DNA from: JAGTVG01 sp964389805
GTDB taxonomy: Bacteria; Bacteroidota; Bacteroidia; Cytophagales; Cyclobacteriaceae
Length of the DNA: 8,064 nucleotides
Direction of reading: 5' to 3'
Assembly (NCBI GenBank): GCA_964389805.1
Contig: CAYMFU010000210.1
Location: 1-8,064 of the forward strand
Shown piece after piece: positions 1 through 6,591 of this stretch. Under the pieces are notes generated by a model. It was not told the DNA's origin and ran no database searches. It saw only the letters and a list, made by a program, of their open reading frames with translations. A program made the translations under genes and the position numbers. How positions within the stretch are numbered: position 1 is the first letter of the stretch; each line of letters starts with the position of its first letter.

Positions 1-550
1 AAAAAAGCATGCATGCATTTATCCATATTGTAAGGCCTACAAAACCAATTGTATTTACTCTGGTGGTAATGAAAGCTGGTGTCTCCAGGTATGGTTGGAG
101 AATGCCCACAAGAGAAATCGTTGTACAATACAATATGAACATTCCAATCGTCCATCTCACTTTCCCTACTAGTACGGATCCCATGGCACAATTAATTCCA
201 ATAAACACAAAGCCCATAGAGGTTGTGATACCACCAACTTTCAACAGCGTAAAAAATGTCACGATAATAAAGTAGGAAAACAGAATATTCATTACCAGGT
301 CAAAGCGTATTAACCTTCGGAATAGAGGGAAAGCTATAGCATAACCTACTATGAACGCGGGACCAGGCCACCATAACTGCGAAAATCCTAAGAAAAGAAA
401 GGCTATGGTAGATACGAAAACTCCAACAAAGGTTACAACCATCCAAATCCAGGCCCAACGCTTGCGCAGAAGTGTCTCAGGTCCAAGTCTTGGATCGAAC
501 AGGTATCGGTCAACCTGAGAAATAGTCTCCTTTCTCGAGATTAGATTCAT
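1..550 (-). CDS. Multi-pass membrane sensor protein, N-terminal part (runs off the left edge)
   Basis: On the minus strand an ATG at 550-548 opens a frame with no stop to the window edge, giving 183 residues and no C-terminus. An in-frame TGA lies a short way upstream and this is the first ATG after it; no clear ribosome binding site is visible, which is common in Bacteroidota. A soluble, charged N-terminus of about 30 residues (including DRYLFDPRLGPETLLRKR) is followed by five or six hydrophobic segments near residues 33-54, 62-76, 85-104, 109-127, 133-150 and 166-183, separated by short loops with Arg/Lys such as FRRLIRFD. This arrangement resembles the membrane sensor half of Bacteroidota histidine kinases or class III adenylate/guanylate cyclases. 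That is inference, because the effector domain lies outside the window. It is divergent from the cassette genes to its right and is not preceded by a hairpin site of its own. Confidence 0.6.
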   Translation of the reverse strand, partial: MNLISRKETISQVDRYLFDPRLGPETLLRKRWAWIWMVVTFVGVFVSTIAFLFLGFSQLWWPGPAFIVGYAIAFPLFRRLIRFDLVMNILFSYFIIVTFFTLLKVGGITTSMGFVFIGINCAMGSVLVGKVRWTIGMFILYCTTISLVGILQPYLETPAFITTRVNTIGFVGLTIWINACMLF

Positions 551-679
551 ATCATACAGGCTGTTAGCAATGAAAAATCAGGACCTATCTCATTGGCAAC
601 AACTTTAATTCAGTACTGGACAACCCTTATATTTAGGTATGACTATCGAATATATATAAGTTTATAATATCTACATTTC

Positions 680-715
680 CTGCAAGTTACATTATATTAA
701 CGAGCAGTAAAATAT
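680..715 (+). repeat. Degenerate direct repeat, copy 1
   Basis: The copy begins CTGCAAGTTACAT and runs through TTAACG and AGCAGT to ATATT. It aligns with 790-827 when short gaps are allowed, about 110 bases downstream. Shared blocks are CTGCAA, TTAC, AACG, AG-AGT and TATT. Purpose unknown; it may be a remnant of an older duplication in this intergenic region. Confidence 0.35.
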
Positions 716-789
716 TAAGGATATTTGTAAGAAACTAGATCCTATAACAGATATACAAACACCTTTCATAATTGTCGAGGAATTAACTA

Positions 790-827
790 CTGCAAATTAC
801 CATAATAACGGCGAGTAGTCAAGTATT
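790..827 (+). repeat. Degenerate direct repeat, copy 2
   Basis: The copy begins CTGCAAATTACCATA and runs through ATAACGGCGAGTAG to GTATT. It is the partner of 680-715. Divergence plus small gaps means this could be chance similarity in AT-rich DNA, but the ordered run of shared blocks is longer than expected for an isolated match. Confidence 0.35.
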
Positions 828-929
828 TTGTTGATAATTAAATATTTGCGGGTATCTGTGTATTTCAATTCTATTCAAATGCGCTTCTGAATAAATATGA
901 ACGGAGGCAGCGTAATAATTAGCTACAGC

Positions 930-1079
930 ACCCAACATTGTGTCATATGCCAGCCTGTCTCTTTGAAAAAAGATTGCTTGCCCAAATAGACTTCCCTAAC
1001 TTGTCGATGAAAAATATGTCAAGCAAGCCCATTTGGGCAAGCAAAGAGCCAGGCCAGCATATACACTGAACCGTTAGGC
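930..1079 (+). other. attC-like recombination site 1
   Basis: The left box is ACCCAAC at 930-936 (fits RYYYAAC) and the right box is GTTAGGC at 1073-1079 (fits GTTRRRY). Between them, 940-965 pairs with 1042-1066 over most of its length. The left arm carries one extra base (C944), comparable to the extrahelical bases of attC L'' arms. A second inner arm pair, 974-987 with 1031-1044, is a perfect 14-base inverted repeat whose outer three bases compete with the first stem. The gene at 1093 starts 14 bases after the right box, a typical cassette leader. This is the best-supported of the sites. Confidence 0.6.
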
Positions 1080-1092
1080 ACTAACTTAAGAA

Positions 1093-2205
1093 ATGAATAA
1101 ATTAAAAACTGGAATGGAAGTAAAAGCTAAAAGATATGACAATCATTTCGCCAGGGTAGTTGTCCTCACCGTGTTTGTTGTGGTTTTAAACGTATCAACA
1201 ACAGCTCAAAAATACAGTGATGGTAGACCAGCAGCAAGCCTTCAAATGGATGTAGAAGATTATGGGATTGTGCTTAAATATGGTGATGGCCCTGATAAAT
1301 GCGATATACTGGGAGCACGTGATGTGTGGGTATTTGAAGATAAGGACATCTATTATATGCATTACGATGGCGCTGGCCCTGAAGGATGGATAAGCTGTCT
1401 TGCAATAAGCAGAGACCTTGTTAACTGGGAAAAGAAAGGGCCAATTCTTGACTTTGGCGAACCGGGAGAGGATGATTCGAAATCTGCTGCTTATGGTGTA
1501 ACCTACCTAGATGGGGAGCAATGGCATATGTTCTATCTTGGTACTCCCAATGTATCTGAAGCACCTGATCTGATCCCATCGTTTCCCTATCTTACAATGA
1601 AAGCGAAAGGAAGTAGCCCCATGGGTCCCTGGATTAAACAGAAGAATGTTGTTCCATTCCGCACAAAACCTGATACATATTATTCCCTAACCGCGAGCCC
1701 AGGACAGGTTATTAAGCAAGGTAAAGAGTATCTTCAGTTCTTCAGTGCTACTACTAAAAAGGAAGGAAATCCATATGTGCAGCGTACATTAGGTATAGCC
1801 CGAACCAAAGACCTTAACAGCTCATGGATAGTTGATTCTGAACCATTGGTACCCATTGAGGAACAAATAGAAAATTCCACCCTCTATTACGAAGAAAGTA
1901 TTGATACCTGGTTTTTATTTACCAACCATATTGGAATTTATGATGGTACAGAATTTACTGATGCCATCTGGGTGTACTGGAGTAAGGACCTAAATAAATG
2001 GAATTCAAAAGATAAAGCAGTTGTTCTCAATGGTAAAAATTGTATCTGGTCGAATAAATGTATTGGATTACCGTCTGTTGTAAAGGTTGGCGAACGATTG
2101 GCACTCTTCTACGATGCACCTGGAAGAAATAGTATAAGTCATATGAACAGAAGTGTTGGTCTGGCATGGTTAAATTTACCGCTCTCTCTTCCTGAAAAGA
2201 ATTAA
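1093..2205 (+). CDS. Exported five-bladed beta-propeller glycosidase-like protein (GH43/32/117-like fold)
   Basis: A 370-residue protein. Residues 1-21 are a long basic n-region, 22-34 are hydrophobic (VVVLTVFVVVLNV), and a likely signal peptidase I cut follows TTAQ near residue 39; an internal Met8 could also start it. The mature part has repeated propeller-blade signatures: an ARDVWVF strand at 75-81, YYMHYDGAGPEGW at 87-99, SRDLVNWEKKGPILD at 106-120, YGVTYLDGEQWHMFYLGTP at 134-152, SPMGPW at 175-180, SPGQVIKQGKEYLQFFSAT at 202-220, and LPSVVKVGERLALFYDAPG at 326-344. Blades of the form 'S+DL..W.K..P' are known from GH43, GH32 and related clans, so a periplasmic or extracellular sugar-cleaving role is inferred. 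Substrate and catalytic acids cannot be assigned: Asp77, Asp92, Asp140 and Glu266/267 are only candidates. The gene is alone between two hairpin sites and lacks a clear ribosome binding site. Confidence 0.8.
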   Translation: MNKLKTGMEVKAKRYDNHFARVVVLTVFVVVLNVSTTAQKYSDGRPAASLQMDVEDYGIVLKYGDGPDKCDILGARDVWVFEDKDIYYMHYDGAGPEGWISCLAISRDLVNWEKKGPILDFGEPGEDDSKSAAYGVTYLDGEQWHMFYLGTPNVSEAPDLIPSFPYLTMKAKGSSPMGPWIKQKNVVPFRTKPDTYYSLTASPGQVIKQGKEYLQFFSATTKKEGNPYVQRTLGIARTKDLNSSWIVDSEPLVPIEEQIENSTLYYEESIDTWFLFTNHIGIYDGTEFTDAIWVYWSKDLNKWNSKDKAVVLNGKNCIWSNKCIGLPSVVKVGERLALFYDAPGRNSISHMNRSVGLAWLNLPLSLPEKN

Positions 2206-2273
2206 AAAATGAGGAGGTTTATCTTAATATTGAATGGATAATATTTGAAAAGATCGCTATTTAATAAGTCAGT

Positions 2274-2402
2274 GCATAACAATGTATAAAAATAATTGCC
2301 GTGGTAGTAGTAAATTCAGGAGCGTAACTCGCTTCAACTTTCTTGTACTTTTACAGGAAAGTGCCACGCAGTCGGCTTCTATTCTTATACTAACCGTTAT
2401 AA
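2274..2402 (+). other. attC-like recombination site 2
   Basis: The left box is GCATAAC at 2274-2280, followed by AA as in many attC R'' ends. The right box is GTTATAA at 2396-2402, preceded by CTAACC. The arm 2284-2301 pairs with 2373-2390 at 14 of 18 positions. CGTGG at 2300-2304 can also pair with CCACG at 2364-2368. An inner hairpin pairs 2337-2347 with 2352-2362 (11 pairs, one G-T, four-base loop). It fills most of the gap between the glycosidase-like gene and the first dehydrogenase. Confidence 0.55.
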
Positions 2403-2438
2403 ACAATTATAAAAACAAATGATTCAAAAAGAAGGAAC

Positions 2439-3770
2439 ATGAAAAAAGTAGCAATAATTGGTGCTGGGAAAATGACGAAACCGCTTGTAGATTATTTTTT
2501 AGACAAATGTGGTTATCATGTTTTTATGGTTAACCGGACAGTTTCAGCTGCCGAAAAGGTCATTGATGGAAGAAAGCTGGGAACTGCTGTTAGATGGTCT
2601 GCAGGTGAACCTGATGCGCTTGATAAAATTGTGTCGCAATCAGATATAGTGATAAGCATGGTTCCTAAACCAATCCATATTAATGTTGCCAAATCGTGTC
2701 TGCGATGTAATAAGAATATGATAACAACAGCTTATGAAATCCCCGAACTTATGGCCCTCGATAAAGAGGTAAAAGAGAAAGACCTTTTGTTTTTAAATGA
2801 ATTAGGTGAGGTTCCGGGTATCGATCATTTTGGCACTCAGCTTCTACTTGGTGAGGTTAAAAAAGAAGGTGGGAAAATCCTTAGCCTAAAGTCATATGGT
2901 AGTGGATTACCAGCATATGAACATAATAACAATCCCATGTTATATAAGTTCTCATGGGATCCAAATACTGTATTTGTTGCAGCTCAAACTGCAGCTCAGT
3001 ATATCGATAAAGGAAAAAAAATAAAAGTTCCGGGAGATAAGCTCTTTACCCATTTCTGGTTAACTGAAATTGAAGGTTTGGGAACATTTGAGACATACCC
3101 GAATAAAGAAGTTGATAAATATGTTAAACCTTTTGGCCTTCCTGATAATGTGACATTTTACAGGGGCTTACTCAGATATTCGGGATATTGCAATAACTTA
3201 AGAAATATAATGGAGCTGGGATTTCTGGATAAAGAAACAGTTCACAATTTTTCAAATGTAACTTATAGGCAACTGATGGCATCATTAATTGATAGTGATT
3301 CAATTAAAGATCTCGAACTTAAAGTAGCTAAATATTTAAATGTTTATGACAATGCTGATATTATCCTTCGTTTAAAATGGCTCGGACTTTTTGATGATAG
3401 AACAATAGATTTAATGGAGGGTACATATATAGATGTTCTGCTCGACCGCATGTTAAAACGTATGGGTTACGAACCGCACGAAAGCGATATGATCATTTTG
3501 CATATTGAAGTGATTGCAGAATTTGAGAATGGCAGGAAAGAAAAGAGGCTTGCTACCATGGTAAATAGAGGGATACCTTATGGTGATTCAGCAATGTCGC
3601 GAGCTGTTGCGCTACCGGCTGCAATTTCTGCCCGACTTATTCTGGAAGGCAAAATAAAAGCAACAGGATTGAGAATGCCTCCAAACCTGCCTGAACTTTA
3701 CAAGCCTGTGCTGGAAGAATTAGAAACCTTTGGGTTTATATTCAAACGTCAGAATATTCAAATCCCTTAA
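2439..3770 (+). CDS. Saccharopine dehydrogenase/reductase family protein, copy 1
   Basis: A 443-residue oxidoreductase matching, over its whole length, the Lys9 / AASS C-terminal-half type of saccharopine dehydrogenase, which interconverts saccharopine with glutamate and aminoadipate semialdehyde. The Rossmann motif GAGKMTKP is at 8-15. The second strand ends in N32-R33-T34, the NADP(H) type. Family landmarks are MVPKPIH (74-80), NELGEVPGIDH (120-130), SYGSGLPAYEHNNNPMLYKFSW (151-172, described by its ends Ser151 and Trp172), LLRYSGY, and a C-terminal SRAVALPAAISARLI...GLRMPP block. The Asp of the usual GLDPG motif is replaced here (GEVPG), so the true substrate may differ. No lysine-ketoglutarate reductase gene is nearby. 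It is cytoplasmic with no signal peptide. AGAAGGAAC lies just before the ATG, a short-spaced possible ribosome binding site. A paralogue follows after 113 bases. Confidence 0.88.
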   Translation: MKKVAIIGAGKMTKPLVDYFLDKCGYHVFMVNRTVSAAEKVIDGRKLGTAVRWSAGEPDALDKIVSQSDIVISMVPKPIHINVAKSCLRCNKNMITTAYEIPELMALDKEVKEKDLLFLNELGEVPGIDHFGTQLLLGEVKKEGGKILSLKSYGSGLPAYEHNNNPMLYKFSWDPNTVFVAAQTAAQYIDKGKKIKVPGDKLFTHFWLTEIEGLGTFETYPNKEVDKYVKPFGLPDNVTFYRGLLRYSGYCNNLRNIMELGFLDKETVHNFSNVTYRQLMASLIDSDSIKDLELKVAKYLNVYDNADIILRLKWLGLFDDRTIDLMEGTYIDVLLDRMLKRMGYEPHESDMIILHIEVIAEFENGRKEKRLATMVNRGIPYGDSAMSRAVALPAAISARLILEGKIKATGLRMPPNLPELYKPVLEELETFGFIFKRQNIQIP

Positions 3771-3781
3771 TATACTGTTCT

Positions 3782-3807
3782 GATAAAGAATATTAATATC
3801 ATTTATC
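3782..3807. other. AT-rich palindrome between the two dehydrogenase genes
   Basis: GATAAAGAATATT is followed by AATATCATTTATC: a 26-base near-perfect palindrome with 11 of 13 positions complementary and no loop. A T-rich stretch (ATTTTGATTTTC) follows. It could be a weak intrinsic terminator of copy 1 or a dimer-binding operator for copy 2; the very low GC of the stem argues against strong termination. It directly abuts the putative promoter at 3811. Confidence 0.35.
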
Positions 3808-3810
3808 ATT

Positions 3811-3839
3811 TTGATTTTCAAAAATAGATTCAATATTTG
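3811..3839 (+). promoter_or_regulatory. Possible Bacteroidota-type promoter for copy 2
   Basis: TTG at 3811-3813 and AATATTTG at 3832-3839 are separated by 18 bases. The Bacteroidota consensus is TTG near -33 and TAnnTTTG near -7, so the second box matches except for its first base. Transcription would start around 3846, leaving a leader of about 40 bases before the ATG at 3884. AT-rich surroundings make a chance match possible. Confidence 0.3.
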
Positions 3840-3883
3840 CATCCTGATTTTTTAAACAATATTTATAGAATATCCTACTAGAA

Positions 3884-5224
3884 ATGAATGATATTAAAAC
3901 AATAACAATCGTTGGAGCCGGATTAATGGTAAAACCAATAGTTGATTATTTCATTGAAAAAAAAAATTACAGAATATTTTTATTGGATCAGTTTGTTGAA
4001 AAAGCAATTAGCATAAAAGCAAACAGGCCGGAGTGTACTGCTTTGGAATGGCGAAACAACGATACTGAACAACTTGATAATATTATTAAAAGGTCTGATA
4101 TAGTTATCAGTATGGTGCCCAAGGTAATACATATAATTATTGCCAAATCTTGTTTGAAATACAAAAAAAATATGGTCACTGCTTCGTATGAAGTTCCTGC
4201 CTTAATGGATTTAAAAAGTGAAGTTGATAAACGAGGAATCCTGATTTTAAATGAACTGGGAGAGGTGCCTGGAATGGATCATTTTGGTACACAGTTGCTA
4301 CTCGAACAGATAAAAAAAGAAAATGGCCGGGTTTTAAGTATCAATTCATATGGAAGTGGAATCCCTTCATTTGAATCAAATAATAATCCAATGGGTTATA
4401 AATTCAATTGGAGACCTGCTACTCTATTTATTGCATCTCAAACTGCTGCTGCATATTTTAAAGAGGGAATAAAGATTCATATTCCCGGAGATAAACTGTT
4501 TGAAAATTTTTGGTTCGTTGAGATTGATGATCTCGGCACTTTTGAAACTTATGCCAATAAGGATGTAGAAAAATACATCGAACCATTCGGATTGGATAGA
4601 AATATTTCCTTCTACCGTGGACTTTTGAGGTACTCAGGTTATTGCAATAATATGAGGTATTTGATGGAACTGGGTTTATTTGACAATGAAAAAACCATCA
4701 GATTTAACAACAAAACATTTCTTCAATTTACGAGCTCTTTAGTTAAGGGAGGATCAGAAGAAAATATAGCAAATAATGTTGCAGATCAATTAGGCCTTGA
4801 CATCAACTCGGATTTTTTACATAGAATGAAATGGTTAGGGCTTTTTAATAAAGAGCTGATACCTTTTGAAAAAGGAACCAACCTGGATGTACTTTTGAAC
4901 AGGATGCTTAAGAAAATGGTCTACATTCAGGGAGAAAGAGATATGATTATTCTTCATATCGAGATCATTGCTGAATTTGATGGTGGAATTAAGGAAAAAT
5001 TGATTGCTACTATGAATGTTAAGGGAGATCCTGATGGAGAAACAGCGATGTCAAGAGCGGTTGCACTTCCTACTGCAATCTCCTCAAGATTGATAGTTGA
5101 TGGTAAAATTAAGGCTAAAGGTTTACGTATGCCTCCTAATTTACAGGAACTTTATAAACCGGTGTTAGAAGAATTGCAAAAATTCGGATTTAAATTTTCA
5201 ACAAAAAGAATTAAATTAAATTAG
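3884..5224 (+). CDS. Saccharopine dehydrogenase/reductase family protein, copy 2
   Basis: A 446-residue full-length paralogue of the preceding gene, by eye somewhat more than half identical and colinear throughout. Rossmann motif GAGLMVKP is at 11-18, MVPKVIH at 77-83, NELGEVPGMDH at 123-133, then a SYGSGIPSFE block, LLRYSGYCNNMR, and a C-terminal SRAVALPTAISSRLI and GLRMPPNLQELYKP region. The end of the second Rossmann strand reads L-D35-Q36 where copy 1 has N-R-T. An acidic residue there usually favours NAD(H), so the pair may differ in cofactor. GEVPG again replaces GLDPG. The gene is visibly more AT-rich than copy 1 and contains a ten-A run at 3957-3966 (codons for Glu-Lys-Lys-Asn). It lies in the same putative cassette as copy 1, and its stop is 15 bases before the next left box. 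Confidence 0.88.
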   Translation: MNDIKTITIVGAGLMVKPIVDYFIEKKNYRIFLLDQFVEKAISIKANRPECTALEWRNNDTEQLDNIIKRSDIVISMVPKVIHIIIAKSCLKYKKNMVTASYEVPALMDLKSEVDKRGILILNELGEVPGMDHFGTQLLLEQIKKENGRVLSINSYGSGIPSFESNNNPMGYKFNWRPATLFIASQTAAAYFKEGIKIHIPGDKLFENFWFVEIDDLGTFETYANKDVEKYIEPFGLDRNISFYRGLLRYSGYCNNMRYLMELGLFDNEKTIRFNNKTFLQFTSSLVKGGSEENIANNVADQLGLDINSDFLHRMKWLGLFNKELIPFEKGTNLDVLLNRMLKKMVYIQGERDMIILHIEIIAEFDGGIKEKLIATMNVKGDPDGETAMSRAVALPTAISSRLIVDGKIKAKGLRMPPNLQELYKPVLEELQKFGFKFSTKRIKLN

Positions 5225-5238
5225 AAGAAAAAATCTGT

Positions 5239-5369
5239 TTATAACAATAAATACAGGTCATAGGGCTGATAGTGCTAAATTTGAAAGTGAGTACATTTAA
5301 TAAAACATCAAGCGACTTGACAGGTAGGTGTTACAAAATGCCCAACGCCCCATACACTAACCGTTATGC
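5239..5369 (+). other. attC-like recombination site 3
   Basis: The left box is TTATAAC at 5239-5245, followed by AAT. The right box is GTTATGC at 5363-5369, preceded by CACTAACC. The outer stem is weak: the region around 5251-5266 and 5341-5355 pairs at roughly 10 of 16 positions, with additional G-T pairs. Spacing between boxes (117 bases) matches site 2 (115), and the 3' end is nearly identical to the other sites. The call rests on the boxes, length and position right after the dehydrogenase stop rather than on strong folding. Confidence 0.5.
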
Positions 5370-5400
5370 CTAATTGCATTTAAAAGAGACGAACACGAAA

Positions 5401-5530
5401 TTATAACGTCCAGTTCATTTGCATGAAGTGCTGTAGTTCATAGGATAATGAGCACATTTCTGAATTATCGGTTTCACTCCCACTTCACCTTTTAAGTACT
5501 CACCAAGACTAATGCAACCGTTTGTTATAC
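5401..5530 (+). other. Possible degenerate extra attC-like site
   Basis: TTATAAC at 5401-5407 and GTTATAC at 5524-5530 lie 116 bases apart, the same spacing as sites 2 and 3. CAACC precedes GTTTGTTATAC, recalling the AACC-GTT ending. A short stem around TTTGCATG (5418-5425) and ATGCAACC (5512-5519) is possible, with one extra base on the left. The fold is weak and the right box is offset from AACC. If real it would make a cassette of only about 160 bases with no gene. No coding region is supported here. Confidence 0.25.
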
Positions 5531-5548
5531 CGCCGCTATTGCAGTGAA

Positions 5549-5570
5549 GTGCTTCTGGAGTCCAGAGCAC
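5549..5570 (-). terminator. Hairpin just downstream of the hydrolase stop
   Basis: GTGCT-T-CTGGA, then G, then TCCAGAGCAC: ten complementary pairs interrupted by one bulged T (5554) around a tiny loop. It sits five bases beyond the stop codon of the minus-strand hydrolase. There is no T-tract after it on that strand, so it may stabilise the 3' end rather than act as a classic Rho-independent terminator. Confidence 0.4.
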
Positions 5571-5574
5571 AGAA

Positions 5575-6591
5575 TCAGTCAAACACAAGCTCTTCAAGCC
5601 ATACATTGTATCCGGCATAGATCTTCGGCGAGATGTCTCTTTCAGCTATGGTTTCGTAGTCATTGCATAGCCTGTCATGCACGGTAAGATAATGATCGGC
5701 CACTGGATCTAAAAGCAGTTGTATGTTTTCAGGAAGGCCAAAGGGAAAAACCTCTTCCAGCCGTTGTCGATTGTCGTTTAGAGACACTAGGCCATCCGAT
5801 CCTCCGTAAGCTAGTAGAATAGGTATTGTAGACTTTTTCAAATCCTCAGAAGTTGAATCATCCACGGTGTTGTGCATGAATCCGAGTTCAAAATAAGGGA
5901 ACCAACCTCCAAGTTTGCGCCACATATTGTGGGTCCGTAATCTTTTTTTCATACCACGCTCCAGCTGTTTTCCTTCTAATCCTTTACATTCGAGCATATT
6001 TCGGTGTCGAAAGAGGTCATGTTCAGCAAGGGATCTTACAGGACCAACAAGGGATATAGCGAAGTCTACGTTTGAGTTCAAACCAGCGATGCGCTGAACA
6101 ATCCAGCCACCATGGCTATGGCCCACGACTCCTACATTTCGTCCCAGATTGGGTTCTGCATCAGAGTAGTAGTCGACGATGTGTATCACATCCTCTGCCA
6201 TCGAGGTAAAAGAGCTATTTCGTTTCCAGTTGCCTGTGGATTTTCCAATTCCCCGTTTGTTTGAAACGACAAGTGCGTAACCTTCTTTAAGAAACACCTC
6301 CCGAAGGTACGTATCCATGAATCCGGGAAAATAGTCACGCATATCTCCGGAACCTGATCCGCGAACAAAAACCACCATGCCTTTGATATCATCTACCTTG
6401 GAAGGAAGTTCAATACCAGTTTCTATCAGATCGCTTCCGCTCCGAACCATATGGATTTCCATGCTTTCGTCCTTCTCGACGAAGCCTGGATTTGCACTGT
6501 TGCATGCGAAAAGAAGTGAAAACGAAAATAGTGGTATAATCAGATATGGAATTTTTCGGAAAATCATGGCAAAACACCTTTTAGGATTCAT
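5575..6591 (-). CDS. Alpha/beta-hydrolase lipoprotein
   Basis: A 338-residue exported hydrolase. The N-terminus has basic residues, a hydrophobic stretch (YLIIPLFSFSLLFA) and Cys30, giving a lipoprotein signal (LFAC, relaxed at position -2) and lipid anchoring after cleavage. The fold landmarks of serine alpha/beta-hydrolases are present: VRGSGSGD at 76-83 (oxyanion-hole region), NKRGIGKS at 111-118, nucleophile elbow GHSHGG with Ser159, Asp266 in YGGSDGLV, and His300 in DHYL. Together Ser159-Asp266-His300 form a plausible triad; esterase or peptidase activity is inferred, substrate unknown. Two starts are possible: Met1 at 6591, kept here as the outer bound, or Met9 at 6567, which has AAAAGG nine bases upstream and would give a compact 21-residue signal. 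The gene is reversed relative to the flanking cassette genes, and its stop is followed by a hairpin. Confidence 0.85.
   Translation of the reverse strand: MNPKRCFAMIFRKIPYLIIPLFSFSLLFACNSANPGFVEKDESMEIHMVRSGSDLIETGIELPSKVDDIKGMVVFVRGSGSGDMRDYFPGFMDTYLREVFLKEGYALVVSNKRGIGKSTGNWKRNSSFTSMAEDVIHIVDYYSDAEPNLGRNVGVVGHSHGGWIVQRIAGLNSNVDFAISLVGPVRSLAEHDLFRHRNMLECKGLEGKQLERGMKKRLRTHNMWRKLGGWFPYFELGFMHNTVDDSTSEDLKKSTIPILLAYGGSDGLVSLNDNRQRLEEVFPFGLPENIQLLLDPVADHYLTVHDRLCNDYETIAERDISPKIYAGYNVWLEELVFD
6575..6582 (-). promoter_or_regulatory. Shine-Dalgarno-like AAAAGGTG for the internal hydrolase start
   Basis: On the minus strand AAAAGGTG lies with its second G nine bases before the ATG at 6567-6565. It falls inside the longer reading frame. 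It is the only ribosome-binding-site-like element near either candidate start and favours Met9 as the true start, though Bacteroidota often translate without such a sequence. Confidence 0.35.

Larger units (their letters stand above)
551..929. other. AT-rich non-coding region between divergent genes
   Basis: No convincing reading frame lies on either strand. The stretch separates the leftward membrane-protein gene from the first hairpin site. It presumably holds the leftward promoter, but I found no clear Bacteroidota -33/-7 pair (TTG and TAnnTTTG), so none is called. It contains a degenerate direct repeat, listed separately. Confidence 0.6.

Noticed and set aside
9..275. Plus-strand frame of 88 codons
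   Set aside because: It overlaps the minus-strand membrane-protein frame, which is longer, open to the edge and shows clear transmembrane segments. The plus frame has no coding character.
742..868. Candidate hairpin site with left box CTATAAC and arm ACAGATATAC pairing with GTATCTGT
   Set aside because: There is no GTTA-type right box or AACC prefix after the right arm, and the pairing is short.
930..1079. CRISPR repeat or ordinary terminator explanation for the hairpin sites
   Set aside because: The sites are not tandem short repeats with spacers, and their stems are about 120 bases with interrupted pairing and no T-tract, lying immediately upstream of gene starts.
3771..3883. Possible hairpin site between the two dehydrogenase copies
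   Set aside because: The gap is shorter than any site here and lacks both boxes; only an AT-rich palindrome is present.
5415..5618. Minus-strand frame of 67 codons overlapping the hydrolase 3' end
   Set aside because: It overlaps the hydrolase in another frame, has no recognisable motif, and spans the hairpin and possible degenerate site.
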